From positions 1 through 32,213 of the forward strand of contig JAJECV010000086.1 in NCBI GenBank assembly GCA_022821875.1: a stretch of 32,213 bases of DNA. Direction: 5' to 3'. The position numbers and the translations under genes were made by a program. A model generated the notes under the pieces. That model searched no databases and had not been told where the DNA came from. It saw only the letters and a list, made by a program, of their open reading frames with translations. Of this stretch, positions 14,206 through 23,350 are shown piece by piece (within the stretch, counting starts at the first letter, position 1; the number at the start of each line of letters is the position of its first letter). Source of the stretch: Rhodothermales bacterium. Its GTDB lineage: Bacteria; Bacteroidota; Rhodothermia; Rhodothermales; Bin80.

Positions 14206-17200
14206 ATGCGTGATCTAAAATCACAGGATGCCCAGAGGGTTCAGGACACCGCTCAAGATCCGATACCGGAGAACGTTCCGCTCCCAAAAGGCTGGGCGCA
14301 GGCGATCAAATCGCTCAAAGAACGACTCATTGATACCAGCAAGCGGAACCGCCTGATCCACTCCCCTGTCGGCAAAGACCGGGGAAAACATCTTGATATC
14401 ATCGATGAACGCTCCGATGAGATCTTCAAGCTGCTGGTGCAGAAAAGGAAGAAGATGCAGTTCCTCCATTCCGGGGACGGATATGACGAGCCGGACCTTA
14501 TGGAGAACATCTTTATTCCAGACCCGGACCCTCCCGGCACCAGACATACCGATCTCAAATTGCAGACGCGCCTGACCAAGGATGCACTGCATAAGCGCCT
14601 CCTGCAGCTTTATCGTGATTCAAACAGTTCCATTGAGGAACAGGGGGCAAATCCCCTCTTCCTCGCGCTTGGGTTCGTGCGCTGGTATGAGAGTGATTCC
14701 TCCGCAATCAAACGCTTTGCGCCACTGGTGCTGCTCCCGGTTGAACTCATACGGGAAGGGGTCAAAGACAACTTTAAACTGCTGCTTCGGGATCAGGATC
14801 TGGAACCCAACCACTCCTTTGATGCCCTTATCAAGAGCGAATTTGAGGTTCGGCTCCCGCCATGGCCGGAAGGAGAGGAATGGCTGCCGTCCGGGTATTT
14901 TCAGCAGGTCAGTCATCTGGTCAGCAAGCGTGAGAGGTGGTGCGTATATGCCGATGTGATCCAGCTGGGCTTCTACTCATCCGGCAAATTTCTCATGTCC
15001 AAAGATCTGGATAATGCAGAACCAACCGACCTGATGCAGCAGCTCTTGTGCGGCGGCTTTGGGGATGGTTCTCCCCTGTTTGATCCAGATGAGAACCTTG
15101 ATGAGCGGTATACGAACCCCCAGGATCTTGGGCACATCATGGAAGCCGATGCATCGCAGACCCGCGTCATTGCCGCGGCACGGGACGGCCGCAGCATGGT
15201 CGTTCAGGGGCCGCCCGGTACCGGTAAGTCCCAGACCATTGCCAATATCATTGCCGTTTCCGTTCGGGACAATCAGAAGGTGCTGTTTGTGGCAGAAAAG
15301 CGGGCAGCGCTTGAAGTGGTCTATGATCGGCTGGAAGCGTGTGGGCTTGGCCCTCTGTGTCTGGAAATGCACTCCACCAAAGCCAAGAAAAAAGCCGTCT
15401 ATCAGAACCTGGGAGCGACCCTGGACCTGGGAGAACCCAAGGTGAATGACCACTCCGAATACGAACGCCTGAAGGCCGTGAGGGATGAATTGAACGATCT
15501 GTCCAGACAGCTTCACACGGTGGAAGACATCAGCGGCGAAACCCCCTACCTTGTCATTGGTCAACTGACCAGACTCATGGCCATCATCGCAAACGAAGAC
15601 CTGCCAAGACCGGACTACCAGATCAACGACATTGCAACCTGGGACCGTGAAACCGCACAGGTCGCCCGAAAGCAGGTGGCGCAGCTTGCCGGCTTAACCC
15701 GGCAATACGGACCGGAAGGGTCTCATCCCTGGCGAGGAGCCAACCGGAAAATGACCCCCATGGACCGCGACCGGCTCAGGGACAAAGTGATAACACTTCG
15801 AGGCTGCTTTCAGGAACTGAGAACCTGTCTGGAAACGGCATGCTCCGCGCTCAGCCATGACGCGGAGGGAGATCTGGTTTTTGTGGACCGCACCGTGACC
15901 CTGCTTCGCGCCATGAGAGACAGACCGGCGGAGGTAGATGATCTGGTGACGCGGGAGGAGGTGATGCGCCATGCAGGCAGACTGCAGGAGTTATTTGAGA
16001 CGATCCGGAACGAGCAGGCAGCCCGTACCGAGTTGGAAGCGTCTATGATGCCGAGCGCTTTCGAACGGGACTGGAGCACGGAACAGCGGGAGATTTCCAG
16101 ACGCCGGCATTCCTTTTTCCGATGGCTGAGCGGCTCCTACCGGAAGGCCGTAAAAGCGCTGAAGGAAGCCGCAAAAGACCTGCCCAGATCAACTACGGAC
16201 CGGCTGAAACTCCTAGACACCCTCATTCATCACCGGTCGCAGCTGCAGGAAATCGAGGAGCAGCGATCTCTGGGAGAACTCCTCCTTGGCCCGTTATGGC
16301 GGGGATGGAAGACCGATGTGACCGAGGCGCTGGCATCGGCCGGGTGGATCAACGAACAAATCAGACTGCTCGGCACATCCGATGCACTCCAAACGCAGAT
16401 TGCGAACTGGCCTGAAGATGCCCGTGCGGGTGAGCTTGCGGACCGGTTGCAGGATTGTGTCCACACGGTGGAAAAGAAGTGGGATGAGGTGGCCGGTCTG
16501 TGTGATCTGGATTTCCAGCAGGCCTTCGGGCAGGACACGATCCGCAGCGTACCGCTCGCCACGATCATGACGCGCATGTCTCTCTGGGAAAGAGACCCTG
16601 AAGGGCAGGACATATGGATCCAGCTGCATGACCGTGCGAATGCGGTCAGTGAGAACGGTCTGGATGAACTTCGCATCCGGCTGGCCGATGGCAGGCTTGC
16701 CCCGGAACATGCCTGTGACACGTATGACTATATCCGCGCCGAGGCGCTCTATCAGCGGTTTGAAAAGCTGAACCCCAATCTGCGCCAAATGAGCGGCCAA
16801 GAGCGCTCCGCACTGGTGGAAGAGTTCAAAAACCTCGATTCGGCTCCGTTGATGCTCAGTGCACAGGAAGTCATGTCTGCTCATTATGCATCCATTCCAG
16901 AAGGTACGCGCGGAAAAATGGGGGTGCTTCGCGGAGAGGCAAAAAAGAAGACCCGGCATATGCCGCTGCGCAAGCTTCTGAAAGAGGTGGGGGATGCGGT
17001 GCAGACCATCAAGCCGGTCTTTCTGATGAGCCCCCTGTCGGTTGCCCAGTATCTGGATCCGGACGGGCTGACGTTTGACCTGCTGCTGATTGACGAGGCC
17101 AGTCAAGTACGGCCTGCGGATGCGATTGGTGCCGTAATGCGGGCAAAACGCACGATCATTGTCGGGGATCAGAAGCAGTTGCCGCCAACGACCTTCTTTG

Positions 17201-18987
17201 AGAAACTGGTCACAATTGAGGAGGATGATGATGTGAAAAAGGATGTGGAAGAGGTGATTGCCGGACAGGTTGCAGATATGGAGAGCATCCTTGCACTCTG
17301 TGAGGCCCGAAACATGCCCGGCTGTATGCTGAAGTGGCACTACCGGTCGCAGCATGAATCGCTGATTGAAGTCTCCAATCAGGAGTTCTACGAGAACCGG
17401 CTCGTCTGCCCGCCCAGCCCGGCCGAGTCCACGGCCGAACTGGGACTCTCCTTTGAATTTGTCGGCGGAACCTACTACCGGGGCAGTGGCAAGGGAAATA
17501 ATCCACAGGAGGCCGAGGCGGTCATGAAGGCCGTTTTGGAGCACGCTAGAACGCGGCCAGATGAATCGCTTGGTATTGTGGCAATGAGTCAATCCCAGCA
17601 GACTACGATTCAGAATGAGGCAGAGCGGATGCGGGCCCTTCACCCGGAGCTCAACTCCTTCTGCAGCGAGGCAAAAGAGAGTGCCTTCTTTGTGAAGAAC
17701 CTGGAAACCGTGCAGGGAGACGAGCGGGATGTGATTTTGATCTCCATCGGATACGGGAGATCCGAAGACGGGCGGCTCTTTCAGAATTTTGGCCCCGTCT
17801 CCAATGATGGGGGTGAGCGGCGGCTGAATGTGCTGTTCACCCGGGCAAAAAAGCGGTGCCGCGTTTTCTCCTCCATCCGGCACACCGATATCCAGCACGA
17901 TAAAGCACGGCACCGGGGGCCCTACATGCTCAAGACCTTCCTCAAGTATGCCGAAACCGGCGAAATGGATGTCCCCGTCATTACCGGACGGGAACCCGAC
18001 AGCCCCTTTGAGGAGGCGGTCGCCAATGCGATCCGCAGGTACGGATACGAAGTCGACTATCAGGTCGGCTCGGAAGGGTTTCTGATTGACCTTGCCGTCA
18101 GGGATCCAGACCGGGAGGGAGCATACATTCTGGCCATTGAATGTGACGGAGCCCGGTACCACTCATCCCACTGGGCACGGGAGCGGGACCGGATGCGCCA
18201 GACACTTCTGGAGGGGAAAGGCTGGACCTTCCACCGTATATGGAGCACCGACTGGTTTGCGCATCCCGACACCGAAACCGAGCGGGCCGTGGAAGCCATT
18301 CGACAGGCGTGTGTGCAAAGGCCTGTAAATACTTCCAGGGCTCAGCGCCAGGCTGTGCTGGATCCGGTGATTGTGAGAAAAAAGAAATCCGGACAGCCCC
18401 CGAAGGAGTCCAGGAAATACAAAGAATTTGATTCTGATAACGGGTATGAGAAGTATGTCATGCGGACGTACCTTGACATCCACGAAGCTCACATCAGGGA
18501 TGTGGCCGACTGGATTGCAGCGATGGTGGAGGTGGAAGGGCCGGTTCATCAGGATCTCGTGGTTCGTAAAACACGGGAGGCCTGGGGATACGAGCACACG
18601 GGAAAACGCATCCGGGAAAAGATCCACGACGCACTCAGGTATGCGGTGCGCCGGGCAATGGTGGAGCGGTGTGATCTGGATCCGAATTTCCTGCAGAAGC
18701 GCGGCAGAGAGGTGCAGGTGCGAAACCGCAGCAGACTGGAGAACCCTCTGCTGAAAAAACCGGAAATGATTCCGCCCCGGGAGTATCAGAAAGCGATCCT
18801 GCGTGCGGTGGAGCGGTGCCTTGCGATCAGCCCGGAAGAATGCGCAGTGGAGGTTGCCCGCATGTTCGGCTTTCGATCCACCAGTGCAGCCTTCAGGAAG
18901 CAGGTGACCGCACAGATCTCTCCGCTGGTCCGGAACGGACATCTGACTGCCCAGCCGGACGGAACACTCCGCCAGCCGGACAACTAA
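14206..18987 (+). CDS. hheA: Hhe-type anti-phage protein: DUF4011, SF1 helicase, Vsr-like nuclease, DUF3320
   Basis: A giant single protein (1593 aa from ATG 14206; an in-frame GTG at 14122 lies inside the amylase gene and is less likely). The N-terminal DUF4011 region is seen in LKERLIDTSKRNRLIH and NPLFLALGFVRWYES. The SF1/Upf1-like helicase follows, with Walker A GPPGTGKSQT (near residue 335), a long helical insert, Walker B LLIDEASQVRPADA (near 960), GDQKQLPPT, WHYRSQHESLI, and VQGDERDVILISIGYG with NVLFTRAKKR. Residues about 1265-1365 form a Vsr/DUF559-type nuclease (FLIDLAVRDP and LAIECDGARYHSS, with FHRIWSTDWF). The C terminus has a DUF3320 domain (EYQKAILRAVERCLAISPEE). This order matches the single-gene Hhe defence system reported from defence-island screens, a match made from memory. 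No partner genes or methylase adjoin it. Confidence 0.9.
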   Translation: MRDLKSQDAQRVQDTAQDPIPENVPLPKGWAQAIKSLKERLIDTSKRNRLIHSPVGKDRGKHLDIIDERSDEIFKLLVQKRKKMQFLHSGDGYDEPDLMENIFIPDPDPPGTRHTDLKLQTRLTKDALHKRLLQLYRDSNSSIEEQGANPLFLALGFVRWYESDSSAIKRFAPLVLLPVELIREGVKDNFKLLLRDQDLEPNHSFDALIKSEFEVRLPPWPEGEEWLPSGYFQQVSHLVSKRERWCVYADVIQLGFYSSGKFLMSKDLDNAEPTDLMQQLLCGGFGDGSPLFDPDENLDERYTNPQDLGHIMEADASQTRVIAAARDGRSMVVQGPPGTGKSQTIANIIAVSVRDNQKVLFVAEKRAALEVVYDRLEACGLGPLCLEMHSTKAKKKAVYQNLGATLDLGEPKVNDHSEYERLKAVRDELNDLSRQLHTVEDISGETPYLVIGQLTRLMAIIANEDLPRPDYQINDIATWDRETAQVARKQVAQLAGLTRQYGPEGSHPWRGANRKMTPMDRDRLRDKVITLRGCFQELRTCLETACSALSHDAEGDLVFVDRTVTLLRAMRDRPAEVDDLVTREEVMRHAGRLQELFETIRNEQAARTELEASMMPSAFERDWSTEQREISRRRHSFFRWLSGSYRKAVKALKEAAKDLPRSTTDRLKLLDTLIHHRSQLQEIEEQRSLGELLLGPLWRGWKTDVTEALASAGWINEQIRLLGTSDALQTQIANWPEDARAGELADRLQDCVHTVEKKWDEVAGLCDLDFQQAFGQDTIRSVPLATIMTRMSLWERDPEGQDIWIQLHDRANAVSENGLDELRIRLADGRLAPEHACDTYDYIRAEALYQRFEKLNPNLRQMSGQERSALVEEFKNLDSAPLMLSAQEVMSAHYASIPEGTRGKMGVLRGEAKKKTRHMPLRKLLKEVGDAVQTIKPVFLMSPLSVAQYLDPDGLTFDLLLIDEASQVRPADAIGAVMRAKRTIIVGDQKQLPPTTFFEKLVTIEEDDDVKKDVEEVIAGQVADMESILALCEARNMPGCMLKWHYRSQHESLIEVSNQEFYENRLVCPPSPAESTAELGLSFEFVGGTYYRGSGKGNNPQEAEAVMKAVLEHARTRPDESLGIVAMSQSQQTTIQNEAERMRALHPELNSFCSEAKESAFFVKNLETVQGDERDVILISIGYGRSEDGRLFQNFGPVSNDGGERRLNVLFTRAKKRCRVFSSIRHTDIQHDKARHRGPYMLKTFLKYAETGEMDVPVITGREPDSPFEEAVANAIRRYGYEVDYQVGSEGFLIDLAVRDPDREGAYILAIECDGARYHSSHWARERDRMRQTLLEGKGWTFHRIWSTDWFAHPDTETERAVEAIRQACVQRPVNTSRAQRQAVLDPVIVRKKKSGQPPKESRKYKEFDSDNGYEKYVMRTYLDIHEAHIRDVADWIAAMVEVEGPVHQDLVVRKTREAWGYEHTGKRIREKIHDALRYAVRRAMVERCDLDPNFLQKRGREVQVRNRSRLENPLLKKPEMIPPREYQKAILRAVERCLAISPEECAVEVARMFGFRSTSAAFRKQVTAQISPLVRNGHLTAQPDGTLRQPDN

Positions 18988-19028
18988 GGCCGATATATTC
19001 CCTGCGTGGCGGCGGGGACCGCCCTCAA

Positions 19029-19460
19029 TCAGGACACAAGCTGCGCGTCCAGATTGAGGGTCGTGCCTGCGTAGAGCTTTGCAATCGGGCACCCGGTCCG
19101 GGTCGCTTCGGCCGCATCCTGAAACGCCGCATCATCCAGCCCCGGCACACTTGCCCGGACCTCCAGATCAATACTGGAGATATGGAAACCGCCCGCCGGA
19201 TCCGGCCCGAGGGTGACGGTTGAGCGCGTGTCCACACGGGTTGCCGTATTGCCGCGACCGTCCAGTTCATTGGAGAGGGCCATTGAGAAACACCCGGAGA
19301 TGGCGGCCGCCACCAGGTCTTCCGGCCCGATGCCCGGGGCCCCCTCAAAGCGGGAACTGAAGGTGAACGGCGTATCCAGGGATCCCCGGTCCGTTTTGAT
19401 GTGTCCGCTGCCGGACTTTAGATCTCCTTCCCAGGAGGCGTTTGCATGATTTACACTCAT
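19029..19460 (-). CDS. osmC: OsmC-type organic hydroperoxide reductase
   Basis: A 143-aa OsmC/Ohr-superfamily thiol peroxidase. The two redox-active cysteines are in AAAISGCFSMALSNEL and ATRTGCPIAKLYAG. The N terminus (ASWEGDLKSGSGHIKTDRG) and length match OsmC rather than Ohr. It would detoxify organic peroxides in the cytosol. It lies 12 nt downstream of a second OsmC-family gene on the same strand, so the two form an operon. It converges on the hheA gene with only 41 bp between stops; GGCGG/CCGCC in that gap can form a weak hairpin. Confidence 0.9.
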   Translation of the reverse strand: MSVNHANASWEGDLKSGSGHIKTDRGSLDTPFTFSSRFEGAPGIGPEDLVAAAISGCFSMALSNELDGRGNTATRVDTRSTVTLGPDPAGGFHISSIDLEVRASVPGLDDAAFQDAAEATRTGCPIAKLYAGTTLNLDAQLVS

Positions 19461-19472
19461 GGTTGAAAAAAT

Positions 19473-19919
19473 TTAATTTGCAGATTCTAGGGTATAGGGC
19501 TGGTCATTGATGGACCAGCTCACGGTGATAGAGGCGGTCTTTTCCAGGATTTTTGCCACCGAGCAGTACTTGTTAACACTCAGATCCACTGCACGGCGAA
19601 CTTTTTCCGGATCCAGTTCCCCCTCAAACTCATAATGTACATGCAGGTTGGTAAACAGCGCGGGCGTTTCCTCTTCTGCACGGTCATAGGTAATGGCGGC
19701 ATGGAATTTCCGGAGGTTCTGGCGCTGTTTTTCGAGGATCATTACAATATCAATCCCGCTGCACCCGCCAAGCGCCATGGCGACTGCCTGCATTGGACCG
19801 ACTCCCTGCCCGCTGCCTCCTTCTTCCGAGCCAGTATCAAAATGCAGCGTATTTCCATTGCTGTTCGCAGCAAGGAAGTGAAACTTGTTGTCTAAGCGCC
19901 GGAGCGTAACCTTGGCCAT
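19473..19919 (-). CDS. OsmC-family protein, YhfA-like branch
   Basis: A 148-aa OsmC-fold protein, first gene of the two-gene OsmC operon. The conserved cysteines are in AMALGGCSGIDIVMILEK and VNKYCSVAKILEKTAS, the pattern of the YhfA/YmaD-like branch rather than classical OsmC. The protein probably reduces hydroperoxides or binds a thiol ligand, but the physiological substrate of this branch is not settled. It is divergent from the DUF4097 gene, with about 138 bp between starts holding both promoters. The two neighbouring OsmC proteins are clearly different subfamilies and not a recent duplication. Confidence 0.88.
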   Translation of the reverse strand: MAKVTLRRLDNKFHFLAANSNGNTLHFDTGSEEGGSGQGVGPMQAVAMALGGCSGIDIVMILEKQRQNLRKFHAAITYDRAEEETPALFTNLHVHYEFEGELDPEKVRRAVDLSVNKYCSVAKILEKTASITVSWSINDQPYTLESAN

Positions 19920-20057
19920 CCGAAGTTTATTCAGCGATGGGAGATTGAACCGTCATCCCGCGCTCAGGATTCCATTCCACCTCTGTTTTGCAACTTAATT
20001 GTAAAATTATTCGTAGCCTTACCAGAAATGAAACCGTTTCCATACGATGATTTCAAG

Positions 20058-20963
20058 ATGAAACGCCTCTTTGCTGCTACGAAGATCCTTGGCCTTTCGG
20101 CCGCGGCCGTTCTGTTACTGGCTGCATTCAGATCCATCCCGACGGCCCGGGATGTGATCAAAAAAGAGTACCGGGTGAACCCGGGAGGGGAGCTTACGCT
20201 GGATCTGGACCGGGGCAATGTAGAAATTGAGGCGACCGGGGGCAATTATGTAAAGATTGAACTGGAGCGCCGTGCGCGGGCGGAAAGTGCAGAGGAGGCC
20301 GAGCGGATTCTCCAGTCGGCACACCGCTACGAGTTCGACAAGGACGGGGATGACGTACATATTCAGTCACGGGTGGAAGAGGAGCGCCGGCAAATGCGGT
20401 GGCGCAAGGGAGCGGCAATCAAAATTCGGCTGACCGTGCGCGTACCTGAGGAGTACGATATCCGTTTCAAAACCGGTGCCGGCAATATCACAATCATGGA
20501 GGTCATCGGAGACATTGAGGGCCGCACGGGGGCAGGCAACATCCTTATTGAGGATGTGGAGGGGGATGTGGATGTAAAATCAGGGGCCGGGAATGTGGAG
20601 ATCTCCGGGAATCTGTATGATACAGAGATTGTGACGGGGGCGGGCAACCTGTCTGTCTACGCCTCGATGGATGCACTGCATGCCGTTGCAGGTACGGGAA
20701 ATGTGACCGTGGAAATGCATGGGCAGCCCCGTGGCGAAAGCAAACTGCGCACCGGTGCGGGCAATGTCTCTCTCTCGCTCCCGGAAGATGTGCAGGCCGA
20801 GGTCCGGGGGACTGCGAGTCTGGGGACGGTGACCTGTGAGTGGCCGATTGAGGTTTCCAAAAAACTGCTCTCCAACTCGTTCTCCGGCAAGATCAATGGG
20901 GGCGGCGATGCATCTATTGTGATGTCTGCCGGAGTGGGGAATGTGTCCCTGCACCGTCATTGA
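20058..20963 (+). CDS. Exported DUF4097/head-GIN-like protein with TGAGN repeats
   Basis: A 301-aa protein with an N-terminal hydrophobic export segment (ILGLSAAAVLLLAA). From about residue 140 it is a regular beta-repeat domain in which strands are punctuated by TGAGN-type turns (KTGAGNITI, RTGAGNILI, KSGAGNVEI, VTGAGNLSV, RTGAGNVSL, SAGVGNVSL). This is the right-handed beta-solenoid of the DUF4097/putative auto-transporter adhesin head-GIN family, common in this phylum. Proteins of this kind sit in the periplasm or on the cell surface; their role is unclear. ATG 20058 is preferred over ATG 20028, since it begins directly before the export signal. It is monocistronic, with a strong hairpin 16 bp after the stop. 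Confidence 0.82.
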   Translation: MKRLFAATKILGLSAAAVLLLAAFRSIPTARDVIKKEYRVNPGGELTLDLDRGNVEIEATGGNYVKIELERRARAESAEEAERILQSAHRYEFDKDGDDVHIQSRVEEERRQMRWRKGAAIKIRLTVRVPEEYDIRFKTGAGNITIMEVIGDIEGRTGAGNILIEDVEGDVDVKSGAGNVEISGNLYDTEIVTGAGNLSVYASMDALHAVAGTGNVTVEMHGQPRGESKLRTGAGNVSLSLPEDVQAEVRGTASLGTVTCEWPIEVSKKLLSNSFSGKINGGGDASIVMSAGVGNVSLHRH

Positions 20964-20978
20964 TCAAGGTATGAGCAG

Positions 20979-20999
20979 GATCAGACAACCTGTCTGATC
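20979..20999 (+). terminator. 9-bp hairpin after the DUF4097 gene
   Basis: GATCAGACA (20979-20987) pairs exactly with TGTCTGATC (20991-20999) around a 3-nt loop, starting 16 bp after the stop codon. No clear T-tract follows, so it may stabilise the 3' end or terminate imperfectly. Confidence 0.5.
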
Positions 21000-21907
21000 T
21001 GCAATTCCTGCGAGCAGCCACGCCATTGGGGCCGTATGCACGGGCACCAGATTGCGGGGTGTCTCCTCCAGCCTTGAAGTTTCGAATATCTGGATGGCTG
21101 GAAACTCTCCATGAACTAGAGAGCACCCATCCAATTCACACAAGAACGCTAAGCGTGCGGAGGCTGTTATTTGCGTATCCGTCCAGAAACCCAGTGCGGA
21201 AGCCGCCCGGTAAAGCGGGGAACCCCGGCAAATCCATCCACTGCAACCGAATGTGACGGGTTCAACGTTTTCGCACTTCGGAGTGCCGTTTTTGGATAAA
21301 GATCCAATGTCCCTCTGTGGTGCCGCCTGTGCGCCAGATCCATCCGTTTACAGTGCTGATTTCTCCTTCATTCAATCCGATCCGGCATCTCCATGAATTC
21401 TATGCGGAAGATCCCGCGCTCTGTTCGATGTCTACAAACCGTTGTACCCATCTTGTCGTATCGAAATCCATGCCGACGAATACGGATGGTATCGGTCTTT
21501 TCATACAACCCTGTGGGCTTTTCGCAAGAGGTTGATTTCATTTTTTCAAGTTGAAAACGTTCCATTGAACCGCTGCAAGATCTTCCGCTTCAGGGTGCAG
21601 GATCAGTTGGAAATCTGGGTCGCCGTTATGAAGATGAGAAGGAATGTTGCAATTGAATATGCGATCTATGATGCAATGTCTGAATGCAGTCACAGCGCCG
21701 TTCCAATCCGTGTCTGAAGGGGGATTATATGCCGGGTCATCCCTTCAAATCGGAGACTGCATAGTTCCTCATGGACATAAGGGGTTTCAGATTAGGGGTT
21801 GGCGGCACGTACAACAGAAATCTTTGGTATATTTTTCGTACCTTGACCTTGGTACCGTTGCACCGGCAGGGTATTCAACCAATCAGCATGCTAAAATTGT
21901 CAGATAA
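21000..21907. other. Gene-free region with an unassigned terminator
   Basis: About 900 bp without a recognisable gene. Several frames of 60-90 codons overlap each other on the plus strand and match nothing I know. The terminator at 21273-21293 is the one clear signal and implies that something upstream of it on the plus strand is transcribed, either read-through from the DUF4097 gene or a small RNA. G+C falls towards 21900, ahead of the Cache/T9SS gene. Confidence 0.45.
21273..21293 (+). terminator. Rho-independent terminator
   Basis: Stem GCACT (21273-21277) with AGTGC (21282-21286), loop TCGG (the core reads as a CTTCGG-type tight loop), followed by CG and a run of five T (21289-21293). 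A textbook intrinsic terminator, about 310 bp past the nearest upstream stop codon. Confidence 0.65.
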
Positions 21908-23350
21908 ATGAAGTCGTTAATCAATAACTTATCTATCACGGCCGTGCTTTCGGTCATCTTTTTAGGAGCGGGAGTACCGTTATCCGAATCCCACTCCCTT
22001 CGTGCGCAGGTTCCCAAAGTCACTGCCGGGGCAGTCACCGGTGAGGATGGGAAAGTGAATGAAGATTCACTCAAAGCTTTTGTTACCTGGGCTACCTCGG
22101 TATTTGAAGGGATAGAGACCGATGAGGAGCGTACTAAATTGCTCGGTGAAGTATATGAGGAAGGCAGTGATTACAACTCAGGCAAGATTTATGTAGTTCT
22201 ATTTGCAACGGGCGGTACTGAAGGCAGTGATGGTAGAATTATCTATTATGGTAAGGATCCGAACTTGAATGGTTTGCCCGCGCTGGATGTAAAGGATGAT
22301 GAGGGCAATGAAGTTGTTAAGAAAATGCTGAAAGCAGAAAAGGGCGAAGAAGCAATCCGGGTGGAGTATTGCTGGAATGATCCGAGGGATAATTCGGACA
22401 ACGCGCCAGGTGCCACCTGCAAGTCCAGTTATGCGATGCGTTACGCATCTTCATTGACTGACAGTGATCTTGTTGTCGTTGGCGGATATTATCAGGATTT
22501 AAGTTTTTTAACGGTAACGCTTCCCGATGATCTTGAATATCCTGCTGTTTCCGCCTCAGACGTGAAAGACAGAGAGACCCTGAAGCAATTTGTAGAGGGG
22601 ACGGCGACATGGGTGACCCAACTCTTTGAATCGCTAGGAATTGCAGCTTCGCAGATGAGGGTGGAACTTAGGAAAGATGCTCAAGACGGAGGATTTTTCA
22701 AAGACGGTCTGGTCTATGTTTATATCATAACGAAGGGAGGGTATGTAATCTTTCACGGATTTGATGCGTGGCGTGAGGGTCGGACCGTCATCAATAATCC
22801 CGATCTGCGAGGAGACTCTACGTTCGTACGAAGAATCATCAATACAGCTCTGGACGGGGGAGGATATGTGGACTATTACTGGAACAATCCTGATGACCCA
22901 AACGATGACCCTGATCCAGATATTCTCCCGTTTGACCCGAATGCGGGAACGCTCAGGACGGCCTACTCGCAAACTCTTGAAATAGGGGGGATAACAGGAG
23001 AGCGGATCATCGCAGGTGCCTTCTTCCCGAGTGTCATAACCTCAGTAGAGGACGAAATCACCGAACTTCCGACAGAGTTTGTGCTCCATGGAAACTATCC
23101 TAATCCCTTTAATCCATCCACGCGGATCCAGTTTGATCTTCCTGAGAGAGCACAGGTAACGTTACAGGTTATGGATGTGTTGGGGCGTAAAGTGATAGAA
23201 TTACCCGCGCAATCATTTGAAGCGGGTGCGAATCACACCATCGAGTTGAATGCGATAAGCCTTGCGTCTGGAACTTATTTATACCGCATGACTGCCACGG
23301 GAGCAGAGAGCAGATATGAGAGAACGGGATTTGTGACGTTGGTAAAGTAA
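21908..23350 (+). CDS. Secreted tandem Cache-like protein with T9SS sorting domain
   Basis: A 480-aa exported protein with an N-terminal signal (about residues 1-34). Two related segments follow. The first (about 55-205) has KIYVVLFATGGTEG, IRVEYCWNDP and CKSSYAMRYASS. The second (about 215-370) has LVYVYIITKGGYVIFHG, GGYVDYYWNNPDD and LRTAYSQTLEI. The pattern of a V-Y-F/I sheet, G-x-V-x-Y-x-W-x-N-P and a closing S-Y-A resembles the Cache_2 ligand-binding fold seen in chemoreceptors, here duplicated. The C terminus (about 390-480) has NYPNPFNPSTRIQFDLP, VLGRKV and GTYLYRMTA, the type A sorting domain that directs T9SS secretion and surface anchoring. There is no transmembrane helix or signalling domain, so it would be an extracellular ligand binder. 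It is monocistronic. Confidence 0.8.
   Translation: MKSLINNLSITAVLSVIFLGAGVPLSESHSLRAQVPKVTAGAVTGEDGKVNEDSLKAFVTWATSVFEGIETDEERTKLLGEVYEEGSDYNSGKIYVVLFATGGTEGSDGRIIYYGKDPNLNGLPALDVKDDEGNEVVKKMLKAEKGEEAIRVEYCWNDPRDNSDNAPGATCKSSYAMRYASSLTDSDLVVVGGYYQDLSFLTVTLPDDLEYPAVSASDVKDRETLKQFVEGTATWVTQLFESLGIAASQMRVELRKDAQDGGFFKDGLVYVYIITKGGYVIFHGFDAWREGRTVINNPDLRGDSTFVRRIINTALDGGGYVDYYWNNPDDPNDDPDPDILPFDPNAGTLRTAYSQTLEIGGITGERIIAGAFFPSVITSVEDEITELPTEFVLHGNYPNPFNPSTRIQFDLPERAQVTLQVMDVLGRKVIELPAQSFEAGANHTIELNAISLASGTYLYRMTATGAESRYERTGFVTLVK

Noticed and set aside
16294-18162. A 622-codon minus-strand frame inside the hheA gene
   Set aside because: It is antisense to intact helicase and nuclease motifs on the plus strand and shows no domain; a codon-bias shadow.
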